Assembly (NCBI GenBank): GCA_963989385.1
Contig: OZ022515.1
Location: forward strand, 10,820,803-10,884,802
Direction of reading: 5' to 3'
Length of the DNA: 64,000 nt
Source of the DNA: Ctena decussata
Taxonomy: Eukaryota; Mollusca; Bivalvia; Lucinida; Lucinidae
Numbering within the stretch: position 1 is the stretch's first letter; each line of letters opens with the position of its first letter. The notes below the pieces were generated by a model. That model did not search any database and was not told the DNA's origin. It saw only the letters and a program-made list of their open reading frames with translations. The position numbers were made by a program, and so were the translations under genes. Positions 11,750 through 23,800 of this stretch are shown one piece after another.

Positions 11750-12620
11750 TCTTTGACGATAAACAAACAGAAATTATTCAAGCATTTATGGTTGTGATTT
11801 GTGGTGAATGCCAAAATCTGCATAAACCCGTTAAAAATAACGTATCACTTTGAAACTTAGAAGATTTCTTATTTTTGTTGTTCTCTACAGTTAGAATACA
11901 AAAAGAGATATATGCTGCTTAGAAAGGTGTTTTCATAAGAAAAAATCAAAGGGTAATTTTCTGCTCAGAAATCTAAAAAGTAACATTTTTATTGGAAATT
12001 TACATAGCGCTGAAGGTATGTTATTGCATTATGAAGAGCGTCCTAGCAATTATTTATTCTGTCTCTCTCTCAAATTGTAAGATAGACCAGATGAAAGCCG
12101 TAGCTTATTCTCAATTGCTCAACCATGTACAAGGTACATGTACACTGGATGCATTCATTAATATAGGGTAGGCAAGCATACTCATTTAACACCTACAATA
12201 TAAATAATACATTACTGATACTAACATTGGTGTGAAAACGAAATTGTTCAGCCTTTTCAAAATAGTCTAACCTGTATTTTTTGCCAAAAATAATGGACAC
12301 AGGCTATGCTTTTTATCTGCTCAGCCTGATAATGTGTGAAAAAGTTGGAAAAAATAATTGCTAGGACGCTCTTCGTAATAAAATAAGGTACCCTCATCAC
12401 CTAGTATATTTTCAATAACGATATCATTATTTCAGATTTCTGGCAGAAAAATACCCTTTGATCTTTCCTTATAAAACACTTTTTAATATCAACAACCCCT
12501 GTATTTTGGGATTCTATATTATGAGAAACAATATAAAGGCGACATCTGCTATGTTATGGGAAGATCTGTTGTATTTTAAGCATTTTATGCAGATTTTTGT
12601 CTTTGTCCTCAATTTGTGAT
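11750..12620. repeat. ~870-bp foldback repeat
   Basis: Inverted blocks pair over hundreds of bases: GAAGAGCGTCCTAGCAATTA (12033) with TAATTGCTAGGACGCTCTTC (12355), ATCAAAGGGTAATTTTCTGC (11946) with the GCAGAAAAATACCCTTTGAT block (12438), and CCAAAATCTGCATAAA (11811) with TTTATGCAGATTTTTG (12584). No terminal duplication was identified. Confidence 0.6.
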
Positions 12621-12659
12621 TATCACCACCTCAACTGAAAATCTATATAGATGATTTTT

Positions 12660-13222
12660 TAAATATTGACAATACTTGCTTTGAAGTCATGGGAAATGAA
12701 AGTATCCATCTGAAGTGTAGCTAAACAAAACTAATGCTTCCAATACCAAAACCCATTTTTGGATTTACTTTAATGCATTTTGAACAGATTTGTTTCATCC
12801 CAAAGTTATGATAAGCACGATAACTGTGATTTTGACATGGATTTTTTTGGATGGTGACATTCTCCGTTCCACCTCTTACAGGGTTGAAATTTCTCATCTT
12901 GTTCGGTTTGCTGGAGTGTCTAGTCATGTGACTGACTTCAATGCCTGTATAAAAAATTAAACTGCTCAAGTTTTAGCTTCTCCGTTCATATAATATTTTT
13001 TTTAATCTAACAATTAAAATACAACAGATCTGAGAAATATATAAATCTTTTGCACACTATGAAATGCATGTAAATAAGTTCAGAATAGTTAGATCCTTTG
13101 GAAGCAAGGATACGAAAGTAGCAGACTCGGTTTAACTGGCCGTAAGTCAATAGTATTTCAGAGAGGTGTGACTCACTTTTTGGACGTGGCTAAAATAATA
13201 ATTATAAAGCTTCTGAGCAGAT
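12660..13222. other. gene-free, nothing recognised
   Basis: AT-rich, with no supportable exon or repeat boundary. Confidence 0.35.
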
Positions 13223-13255
13223 AGAGAGAGAGAAAGAGAAAGAGAGAGAGAGATT
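13223..13255. repeat. GA microsatellite
   Basis: Imperfect (AG)n tract with two A interruptions. Confidence 0.85.
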
Positions 13256-14378
13256 AACAATGACCCAAACTTTCCCACCCAGGTATGTTGGCTTGACAAA
13301 CTATTCCGATTATTAACGATAAATTATATTCGTGCCACCTGATAGTGATTCTTCCTGGTTGGTAAACGCTTTTTGTATTTGGATTTCTTCTGTTATTTAC
13401 GTTCATTGTATACAGACGACAAAATCTGAAAACAAGCAAAAACACTTTTGCATTTTTAATTAGGTTCTTCGCCTATGATATAGTTAGTAAACTATTTCCA
13501 AAAATAAACAAAGACACAGAGTGCCCTACGTAATAGTAACTGCACGTTAATTTTGGTGAGATGGTTTGATAAGAACGCAAACTGAGGTCACATTGTAGAA
13601 CGCTATCCATAATCCAGGCTCAAGCCCAGATAAGTCACGGTCACGTATACACTGGTAAACAACAGATGACCTGCTTACTGTTAACATTTGGGACTCCTGA
13701 AATTATTACTATAATTGACCTAAAATGGAAGTCTGTTTTTTACATTGCAGTAATGTGTCAGATCATTTGCTACTTAGCAGTCTGATCAAGATCTCCACCC
13801 ATACTATTTTTCCCATTTTTTACGATAGTAAATTATCGTCGGGCATCTTCCAGAAAGCAAAATTTGCCAATTACAAGAGTTAACCAATGCAATTTGTCTC
13901 ACTTTAAAAGTGTTGAAGTTGTCAAAAAAGAATTATCAGGTCTGAAGGAATTGTATCCGGGTCGTTTCAGTCCTATTCTCTTTCGGTCAGCTCGTTTCGG
14001 CCTGGGTCTTTTTGGCCCAATGTCAAGGGTAGGTTGCTTCGGCCCAATTGGGGTGGGTTGTTTCAGCCCAATTTCAAAGATGGGTTATTTCGGCCCGATT
14101 TTAATAGTGAGTCATTTTGGCCTGGTTTTTTTTTTGTGTGTGTGGGAGGGGGGGGGGGGGGGGGGGGGGGGGCGGAATTAATAGGTAGGGTAATGGGATG
14201 ATTTCACCCTAATACATGTACCTGTTAACCTGTTTGTTTTGCCTTTTCTTCAACTTATCACCAAAAAAATCAATCACCTTTAAATTAATCACCTTTTTGC
14301 TAACAAAAAAGTGTATACATTCTGGCAACAGGCAATAAAAGAACACAATATAATTTTTAATTGGCAACTGATATTATA

Positions 14379-14654
14379 GATAGATAGATAAGCACGCATG
14401 CTGGTAGACAGACAGAGAGACGGACAGGGTATGCATGCAGACAAACCAGGGTATGCATACAGATAGATAGATAGATAGATATAGATAGGCATGCATGCTG
14501 GTAGACAGACAGAGGCAGACAGGGTATGCATGCAGACAATCCAGGGTATTCATGCAGATAGATAGATAAGCACGCAAGCTGGTAGACAGACATACAGACA
14601 GATAGGGTATGCATGAAGGCAAACCAGGGTATGCATGCAGATAGATAGATAGAT
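14379..14654. repeat. GATA microsatellite and ~90-bp minisatellite
   Basis: Three units of about 80-95 bp, each with a GATA run, GCTGGTAGACAGACA and GGTATGCATGCAGACA. Minus-strand open frames of Leu/Ser/Tyr repeats come from this block and are not genes. Confidence 0.8.
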
Positions 14655-15559
14655 CAGGGCTACAGAAATCCGATTTTTTGTCGGTCCGGACCGATTTTGA
14701 GTTCGAAAAACCGATTCAGTTGGCATAAGGCACATTTTTTTTGGTCCGAAAAAACACGATTTGCGATGTATGATGACATAATTACCTGGATTTTAGCCAT
14801 GTGTCTTATTATTAATCCAATAATCACGCACTGCTGTCAAAAGTTATCACAGATAAACAAAGTGTCGATTGTCTTGCCAAGGTGTGAACAGACTCAATTT
14901 TAGAAATCTTCGATAATTAGCACGTGTCACAATATTGGCCAGCGGCGAAGATTTTCCACAACACGTAATACACACATACACGTGCCGATGCACGGAAAAA
15001 GGCTGTGCAACATAAGGTTACTGACTATTGTATACTTTCATAGATAGCATAAGGAAAGAATTTGACTAGCAAAAAGAAAAATTAAACCGGACTTGATTAT
15101 GAGCAGTCTGGTCAGGGTTTTTTTTTAGCCGACGTCATTTTTCGCGCAGAATTTTTTTTTTCTTCGTCCGAGGGTACCTTTTTGCAAGTATATTCATATT
15201 TCAAGGGAATTAACTCGAATACAGTAAAGTACGTCAATCGTAATACTTCGGCCAATTCCGTAAATGAAGTTCGGCGAGGATGTCCGAATGGTACAGCCAT
15301 GTGTACTTTCGCTTTCGGTCTGACTGTCTCTGCACTTTAAAGCGCATTTTTCACGTTAAGTAAGAACATGTGGACTAAATGGCTACTTCAGCGATGACAC
15401 CCGTGTTATAACGGCGCTCCAGTGTAGTCATTAGTTTTCGTGACTTTTTTTGGATTGTGGAATACACTGTGTAGTCATTAGTTTTCGTGTCTATTTTGGA
15501 TTCTTATGACGTCATTGGCGGTCTGGACCGATTACGATTTCAAAATTTCTGTAGCCCTG
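14655..15559. mobile_element. hAT-like non-autonomous element nested in GATA repeats
   Basis: CAGGGCTACAGAAATC at the left is matched by ATTTCTGTAGCCCTG at the right, and both flanks read AGATAGAT. An 8-bp duplication fits hAT, although in a GATA tract it could arise by chance. The subterminal blocks GGTCCGGACCGATTT and GGTCTGGACCGATTA are also inverted. Shared words (CATTAGTTTTCGTG, GACGTCATTGGC) place it in the same family as 27836-29202. Confidence 0.7.
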
Positions 15560-15839
15560 AGATAGATAGATAGATGGATGAAAAATGATTTATGATTAGA
15601 ATGAATCAATAAATATCATCAGACTATATAAAACAGTCAAGAAACATATTGTATTAGCTTTTAAAACTGTTTAAAAACATCGGGCCTAATTCCCGCCTAA
15701 ACAACCCACTCAAATTGGACCAAAACGACCCACCCCTGAAATCAGGCTGCAAAGACCCAGGCCTAAACGACCTGACCGAAAGGGAATAGGACCAAAATGA
15801 CCTGGGGGCCCAACGGGAATAGGACCGAAACGACCTGTT

Positions 15840-16227
15840 ACTAAAGAAATGGTTTAAACATATTTATTTCACTTATTTTACAACATACATAGATAATACA
15901 ACATATAAGTTTATAGGATTAGAACGAAAGCATGTTGCATATTTAGTTCTTCTCCTGACCAAAGAATTGAGCTACCATGGCAGATTTAAAGTTAGAAACA
16001 ACCGAGTTTTGCCTATGGACTAATAAGAGATGAGATTATCCAATGTTTCAAAATTATAAGAGGACTAGAAGACATTGCATATGATTATTTAAGTTCTTTT
16101 TTACTTTTACTGAATCGAGAGCATGAGGACGATTTCATTTGGGGATGGTCATTGCCGAAGGCAAAGCTGTTTCACATATGAAACTTTTTAACTCTGCTAA
16201 TCTCAGCTGATATGTTCGTTTTCAAGG
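15840..16227. other. gene-free, nothing recognised
   Basis: No feature that I can support between the two elements. Confidence 0.35.
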
Positions 16228-16235
16228 GTGTACCC

Positions 16236-17356
16236 TAGGGGTGCTCGATATTATCGGTATACCGGTAAATCGCGATTCAAAATTCCAACGATACGAATCA
16301 CGATACGTTTTGGCCATACCGGTACGCTCAGTAAATTTCGGGTGTTTCCGGACCTTCTCGTGAAAACGTTTTATATGCTTTTAATTAACAGTTTCCTTTT
16401 CATTTTGTTAGTATTTTGCACCAAATATTCTTTTTTTTTATAAAACAGATCTAGGTAGTAAAGTCAATTAAAGCCAATAGTCTTTAAAAACAGGTTTTGA
16501 TTGTTTGCTTTTGCCAGAGGCTCGCTTCCTCTTTTGTCTTTTATCTCCATAATTATCACCCACAAAGAAGATGTAAACAAAAATTACCGTGATTGTAGAT
16601 AATAGTGTCCAGTTTAATCCTTTTGTCAGTATCCAATTGATCCTATCACTCCAACGGTATGATCATTTTGACACATATTCCCGTTCATAACTTACATATT
16701 TTAGAACATTTGTTTGTGTGTGTATATCACATTTTCACTTACGGGAAGTTTCATTATTTTGTTGACATACTAGACTGCAGATCCTGATCACACTGTGCCA
16801 ATGCGCTGTCTGATCTGGGTCTACAACATTTGCTCAGCAATAACTGTCCGATTATTTAGTGTATTTCCTTTTCATGTCACCGATAAAATAATTCACCTAG
16901 ACTTCAGACACGTGTCAATTCCTTTGACCATTGATGACAACTGGTGTTGAAAATCTGCATGCTTTTTTCATTCTCGCCTTGGGGCAAAACTGGGTCAGGG
17001 CAGAATAACAAATAAAGAAGTCATGCACCAGATGCATGGTCACCAGGGTCACGTCAGTAAGTAAGTCAATTAGTTAAATAAAATGAGATCGCAGACCAGT
17101 AACAGTTGCATTTTGATAAAGTACATGAGCTGGTTATAATTTGTTTTGGTGTTAAAATAAACAGGTAAAGAATGGGATGTTCATTTTTTATTACAATCAT
17201 TTAATAAAAGACAGAAGCAAACAACACAGTAAAAGCATATAACATGGAAGTACATACTTAAAAAGAAGTCAAGATATATCGTGATACATATCCCGATACG
17301 GACCAGTGTATCGTGATATATCACGATACGGTTTTCAGTGGCGATACCCATCCCTA
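16236..17356. mobile_element. hAT-like non-autonomous element with 8-bp TSD
   Basis: Ends are TAGGGGTGCTCGAT and CGATACCCATCCCTA, i.e. imperfect inverted termini. They are flanked on both sides by the exact octamer GTGTACCC (16228-16235 and 17357-17364), the 8-bp target duplication typical of hAT. Subterminal ATACCGGT / CGATACGG words recur. No transposase frame is present. The element lies about 330 bp upstream of the first coding exon of the carrier gene. Confidence 0.8.
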
Positions 17357-17673
17357 GTGTACCCGATGCACAACAATCTTGAAAATAAATATTAATGAGA
17401 GGAAGTGCACAGTGGAAGAACCATAACCCTATCGGTATCAATTGTAATTACAGTCATTTCCCTAAATTTTGCTGTATTATGCTTGTCTGGAGCCTATCTC
17501 TGAAAATGGTGAAAGGAATCAAGCAAAATTTGACACATTGATAATTCATGCTTGTAGGCAATGACAGGAAGAGCAGAGTACAAAAATGATGGTTCCAAGC
17601 CTGTGCGAGCCATTGAAGTTCTGTTCTATACTTGTTTATTACATAAGTTTGTTATTCTTTTGCTTTAAAACAG

Positions 17674-17868
17674 AACCTGATTCAAAATGTGATGGCCACG
17701 AAGTTACAAGAGTCTCTGAAAGTGTCAGTAAGAGGTGTAAAGTCTCCAGAAATTGTAGCAGGGCCGTCAATGGACCCTAAGGGCCAAGAAAATGACCCAG
17801 ATACGAAATCAACATCTCATAATGGTGACGAGCATTACCATAAGGAGGAACATCATATCAACCAAAAG
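17674..17868 (+). CDS. SLC25A42: SLC25A42-like exon 1 (first coding exon)
   Basis: The acceptor TTTAAAACAG precedes 17674; the donor AAG|GTAACT follows 17868. I take ATG 17692 as the start: it has G at -3 and +4 and its frame joins exon 2. Bases 17674-17691 are open in frame, so an upstream start cannot be excluded. Residues 1-59 are hydrophilic, with five histidines between 43 and 55 ([12 protein letters not shown] region). No mitochondrial presequence is evident, as usual for carriers. Met27 is an alternative start. The presence of a splice acceptor implies at least one untranslated exon upstream, which I did not locate. Confidence 0.8.
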
Positions 17869-20800
17869 GTAACTACCCAGTGATACAGATGAGAAAGGGT
17901 AACAGGGATAACTGAGGGACAATTTTGCTCATCTTTGTATAAAAACATACATTAGAACTGTCTCAGTGAGACAATGTATTTTTTCAGTGAGAAATAAGAA
18001 AAATTACCTATGAATTATCCTTGTTATCCCTTTTTATCTGGAGCTCTGAATTACCATATTTATTCAATTAAGACAGGTTTTCCGTCTCAGTCAGACTTGT
18101 CTTTCTATATTATTGCAAAATTCTGTAGTAATAAAAGGCCAAATTTCGTATCCTACTAAAGTAGTGTTCTTAGTATATGCCAGCACCACATATGCAAGCA
18201 CCGCCTTAAGCAGGAAAAAAAAATCGTTCCTTTGCTGCCAGCTCTTGTTGGCTATTAGATGGGATTTTCTCTTCCAAAACAATCCCATAAATCTAGATAA
18301 ACTTTGTAAGATGGATCTAGATTTTTATGTTTGTTTTGGAAGGGAAAACCTGTCTTATGACTACATAAACAGTAAGAAAAAAATATCTTGGAATTATGAC
18401 CAACTACTAAACGAATCCAGGGGCCAGTTGTTCAAAACTAATGACGTTGTTAGTTAACGTTTCGTTAAAATTTCAAACATTTATATCTCAAATAAGCCAA
18501 TATTTTTGTTGAGAAAATATGAAAAGCTTTTGCAATGCAAAAGCTTCTCACATTTTTTCAACAAAAATTATCAGTGTGTTTGGTAATAATGTCGTAAAAC
18601 ACTTAACAAGTTGGCCTCTTAATGAGCTTGTTAGGCTAACGATGCTTTGAACAACAAGTCTTTATAAAACTTTCTGGGTCTGTGTATTTACAGGTGTCCA
18701 ACAGAACAAAGATACTCACATCCTTGGCTGCCGGTGCGGTAGCAGGAGCTGTAGCTAAAACTACCATAGCTCCGTTAGATCGAACAAAAATCAACTTCCA
18801 GAGTAGGTATAGTGTGAAATATCGCTCATCAAGTCATTTTTTATAAACTTCTCCAGAGCTCTAGATAAGAGGGAGTATTTGATGATAATTGAGGATAAGT
18901 TTTCTTATTTCTCATTCAAACCATATGTTGTGACCCCTCATCTGAACCATCTCGTCGAGATGGTTCAGATGAGAGGTCACAACATATATTTTTATGCAGA
19001 ATTAACAAAAATTATCCTTAATTATCCTTAATTATCACCAAATACTGCCTCTTATCTAGAGCTCTGTTCTCATTACCCCACTAGGATAATAATATAAGGA
19101 TCTGTCATGGGTGTGAGGTGTGGATAGAAAAATCCGTCACGAGGGTCACTGTTCGGCATCACGAGGCTTGCCGAGTGATGCCGAACAGTGATCCCGAGTG
19201 ACGGATTTTTCTATCCGCACCTCACACCAATGATAGATACTTTTTCTTGCACGCCACGTTCTGTTTTAACTCCAGAACCTCTTAAAATGCGTAATTCTAG
19301 TGCTTGAGCGGTTTAAATTTGATTTTGAAAGAAGGCGCCGCTTTCAACGACCGCCATTCGGCTCTTTACGTCAACGACTGGCGTGCATAAACTGACGTCA
19401 TTTTTACCGTATTCGTGACGTCATCATCTTAAATGCCAACGTCACTTGACGACCCAGGTACGTGAGCTCCTATACAACCAATGCATTGAAAGCTCGTGAT
19501 TTTTTCCGGTCCTGGGTCAGAACACCAGGGTAAGATGAGATTTTCTATCCCAGATGAAAAGAATGGCATTTTCTATCCGGTGTGCAAGAATAATCAGGGT
19601 TTCCACTGTTAGACAAAACAACATCTGGAAAATGATTTTTTTCCAGCTCAGGGAAAAGGCAGGGAATTGAATTTAGTGGTTGTACAAAGAAATTTGGAAA
19701 GGACTGGAAAAGTCAGGGAAAAGACTGGGAATTTGAAAATTAATGAATTAACTTTGGATCAGTTAAAGGGTATGGAAAACAATTAAATCTCAGGGAAAAA
19801 AAATTAGGGAAACATCAGGGAATTTCAAAGTAGGGGATAAGTTGCAGCCCTGTAAAAAGAGCTGTGTTACCGTATACAAAAATAGGAGGTTAGTTGGACT
19901 TAGTACATATTTGCTAACAGGTGCAGCCATACGAGTCTGTGAAGCTGTGCAGTATAACTGCAGTGCTTTGTTTAAATAATATTTTATTTCCATATAAACA
20001 TATGAGCCGCGACATGAGAAAACCCAACAAAGTGGTTGTGCATCCAGTGCAGACTCAGATCACCCTGGGCATCCACCTAGTCCAATCAGATTCTTTGCTA
20101 AGCACTTAAAAGGTAGCAAGCGTCTTAGCTACTTCCATGCAGACAACGAAGGCTCTGATCAGACTGGGCGGATGCCAAGCCTGATCTGAGTATTTGCTGG
20201 GCACACAACCACTTTGTTGGTTTTCTCGTGTTGCGACTCATGTTGTATAATAATACAACACATGAATTTATTGGGATTAGGTAGCAAGCTAGAGCTTATA
20301 GACGCCTTTTTCCAAAAGCTACAGTCCTTGCTTTGTGTCTGTAGGTTCGTTAGTTCATACTTGATTTGTGTGGTTAGCAACGGCTCTGATCAGACTGCAA
20401 AGATGTACAGGCCCGTCTGCGCCTTTGTTGTCCCCATATCATATGGATTAACCCATTGCATTCTGGGTATTTTTTATCGTCTGCTGAAATTGTCATCTGC
20501 ATCAAAAATCGAGAATATTTTAACAATATTGGTCTACTCTCTTGTTGAGGCACTCCAGCAAGTGGTTTTTCGAAGTTTATACTTAAAGGATAAAGAAACA
20601 GCAAATTCCACTTACATGGTTCAGTTTACTACCATTTCTCGTAGTCAGATTTGTCCAGTAGAGTTTTTGAAATTCATTGGCATGCTCTCAAGCTTGGAAA
20701 GTAATCTCTTGCAATGTATTTTTTTCAGTTTCATAATGGCCGCCTCAAGATAACCATTATTGCTGTAGGGGTGGCATGTTTCAAGCACGTTCTTGAAAAT

Positions 20801-23800
20801 TACCATTTCATATAAAATTAACATGAAATCAGTTCAGAAGAATTTATGCTTTTATCTTATAGCAGTTATTTTCATAAGTAATATCTTTTTGGAAAACAAA
20901 AAGATGCATAAGTGCAGCTGACACTGCAAACAACCCTTTGCTGAAATGGTCACATTCCAAAACAGATCAGGTGATTAATGATGACATCATTTCTGTTGTG
21001 ATGTCACAATGGGTGGTTCCCAGCTTTATTAAAATTAAAATGAACCTCATCAAAGGCTGGAAACCAGAAGGAATAGTTTTTACTATTGGAAAACCCACCT
21101 CCAAACAAAAAATGATAAAAATAGACAAAAGAGGTCATGCAATATGCTGCAAGTCAGTATTTAGCTACGAGAAATGGTTTTGGGTATGTTAAACCTAAAA
21201 GTTTGATATTTAAGCCTTTTTAAAGAAAAAAGTTCCGCTAAAAACCACTTGCTGGAGTGCCTCAACAAGAGAGTAGCTCTTGTAGAAATGATGTCTAGGC
21301 AGTAAACAGTTTGGATCTTAGATCAGGCCACACATTTGTGTGGCCTGATCATGATCCAAACTGTTTGCGCAGATTCTCCTAAAGGGGTATCCCAAATAGA
21401 ATGGGTTAAGCACTCTTTTTGCATGTCACAGCTCAAATAGCAGTGACAAACGCTTTGGACTTCTGTGTTGGAAGTCTGTGAAATCTAATATTAGAAACTA
21501 ATGCCCATGGGAAAACCTCAAGCCAGCATGCATCAAGTATATTCAGTGATAATCATTTTTTGCATAATTGAAAGATGGTTGCGTTGGTGGGGTAAATTTC
21601 ATGTTGAGTTTTCAGGGGATTTTATACATGTTCACAGGGGCCAAATATGGGCCCCATTCCCATATGAGATCTCCTTAAAATCATGCAGAATTCCCAAATT
21701 TTGCAACCAACCCTCAGAATTTTCATTTCCAAATGGCCAAAATTTTTCCCAGTTTTAAGAAAAAGGCCCCATTCCCAAAATACCTGGATAAAGCCTTGGT
21801 TTTGTGGTTTTGTTCTATTTTGTGACAGGCAAAAACAGGTGAAAGATAGACATAGCATTTTGATGTCCTAGGCTTGTTGTCTTGCCTGCTAGTAGCAGAA
21901 GTGAAACATATCTATTACTTTTCTGGTGTCATTGGCATAAACTTTTTCAAGTTTTCTCGTTGAGCTCCGCTTTATGACAATGGGCAGACAGGTGAGACAT
22001 AGACATAGCAATTGTGGCTTGTTTATAGACCATATCCAGAGCTTTAGATAATTGGGAGTATTTGGTGATTACAAGGGATAATTTTTGCTAATTCAGCATA
22101 GAAACATATGTTGTGACCCCTCATCTGAACCATCTCATCAAGACGGTTCAGATGAGGGGTCACAACACATGGTTTCAGTGAGAAATAAAAATAATTATCC
22201 CTCAATTATCATCAAATACCCCTCCTATCTAGAGCTCTACATGATATCTTAATATTGTTTATTCCAGCTTCCAAGATGCAGTTCTCATTCCGCAAAGCTA
22301 CATTATTTATTTACCACACATTCAAGAATGAAGGCTTTATGGCGCTGTATCGTGGGAACTCGGCCACCATGGCTAGAATAGTACCATATGCTGCAGTACA
22401 ATACATGTCTCATGAACAATACAAATTACTACTGCTCAAGAAATTCAACAGAAAAAAGTAAGTTTTAGTTCTGTAAATAAATCTTTACCCTTACACTGTG
22501 AAAGACGAATGGATGGATTTGATGGATGACTTGGGATTTTACGTCCTCTTCAACAATAATTCAGTCACATAAGAATGACAGGAGGGTGATGATAAGAGGC
22601 TGTTTATGGTTGAAAAGATTTCTGCCTCCAGCAGATCTCAAACCCTGGATCGCTAGATCAGGAGCCCAGCGCCTAATCTACTGAGCTACCAAGGCTCCAA
22701 ATTGCCAAAAAAGCAGACAACAAAATTTACGTCTGCAAAATTTAAAAAATTTTTTTTGTTCAAGCTAGGTCATGTTGAGAATTCAAAGACTTGAGGGCAA
22801 GCAGTGTAGATCCAAATGAGGTGGCTCAATGAGCCGCCTCATCTGGATCTATTCTGTTTGCAAATTTCATTTTGGTGCTTTTAGTGGCCCAGCTTTTCAA
22901 AGCATAATTAGCATACCAAAGTCATTATAGGAAGTCTTCTAGCACACGTTATGGTTCACTGACTTTGGTTTTAGGCACCATTTGCAAGGCAAAATATTTT
23001 GTTTGATGGTATCTTGGAAACAAAAGATTTTATACTCAGTCAGATGGCATATCACTGTAAATGCAGCAGCAACAAAGCATCTATGCAGGCTCCTGTGTTA
23101 TTGACCTTTATTCATGGTTCAGTGATATGGCTTATACATGTATTTTCAACACTGTTTAATGGTTAACCATCACACCTGCCATACTTTATCAGACTGACAC
23201 TGTGAATGGCATCCTACTATTTACAGATCATAGTGACCTAGCTGTTCCAAAATAGGGTCTTCTCTTAAAGGATGGAACTTGCTTCAGTGTCAAACATAGA
23301 AATTGGGGCATTATATGTGTGTTTCAAGAGCTCGTATCTGTAATTAGTATGGGTTACCTTTTCAAAATTTCAGTAAATGTTTAGAAAAAACAAAACTTTC
23401 CAGCAATGCAGTAATCAGATGTTTAATTTCATGTCAGTAAGCCCCATTTCCAAAGAGACTGGCTGAAATGTATCATGTATTAAATCGGCATGATTTGAGC
23501 TGTGACACGACAAAACCAACAGAGTGGCACTTGTGCCCAGTAAAGACTGTCCAGCCTGGGCATCTGTCCAGTCAGTCGAGAGTCTTTGCAGTGTGGTAAG
23601 GGCTAGTCAAGGGTTTAAGCTACCGCCATGTGGACAGTGAAGACTGATCAGACTGGACGGATGGCCAGGCTGATCTGAGTCTTTGCTGGGCACACATGCC
23701 ACTTTGTAGGTTCTGTCATGTTGCAGCTCATGTTTTTGTGTACAGTACATTTGAAAATGTAACATCTTGTTAACTTAAGGCATTGTTTGTTTTTAAGATC

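Larger units (their letters stand above)
13960..15836. mobile_element. terminal-inverted-repeat element with GGTCGTTTCGG ends
   Basis: The left end starts GGTCGTTTCAGTCCTATTC and the right end, reverse complemented, reads AGGTCGTTTCGGTCCTATTC. Both arms continue with further GGTCGTTT / CGGCCC words (13960-14130 and 15690-15836), so the arms are themselves internally repetitive. The interior holds a poly-G run (14149-14172), a GATA/minisatellite block and a nested hAT-like element. No target duplication and no transposase were found. Confidence 0.5.

Noticed and set aside
13864..14181. 105-codon frame with GRFSPILFRSARFGLGLF and poly-Gly
   Set aside because: Translation of the terminal repeat of the GGTCGTTTCGG element plus a poly-G run.
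19595..19852. CAGGGTTTCC...GCAGCCCTG as another hAT element
   Set aside because: End similarity is short and the flanking octamers differ (AGAATAAT, TAAAAAGA), so I did not list it as an element.
20214..20753. 179-codon plus-strand open frame
   Set aside because: Spans the right arm of a family B MITE and the left end of a TTAA-flanked foldback; no domain, splice context or homology.
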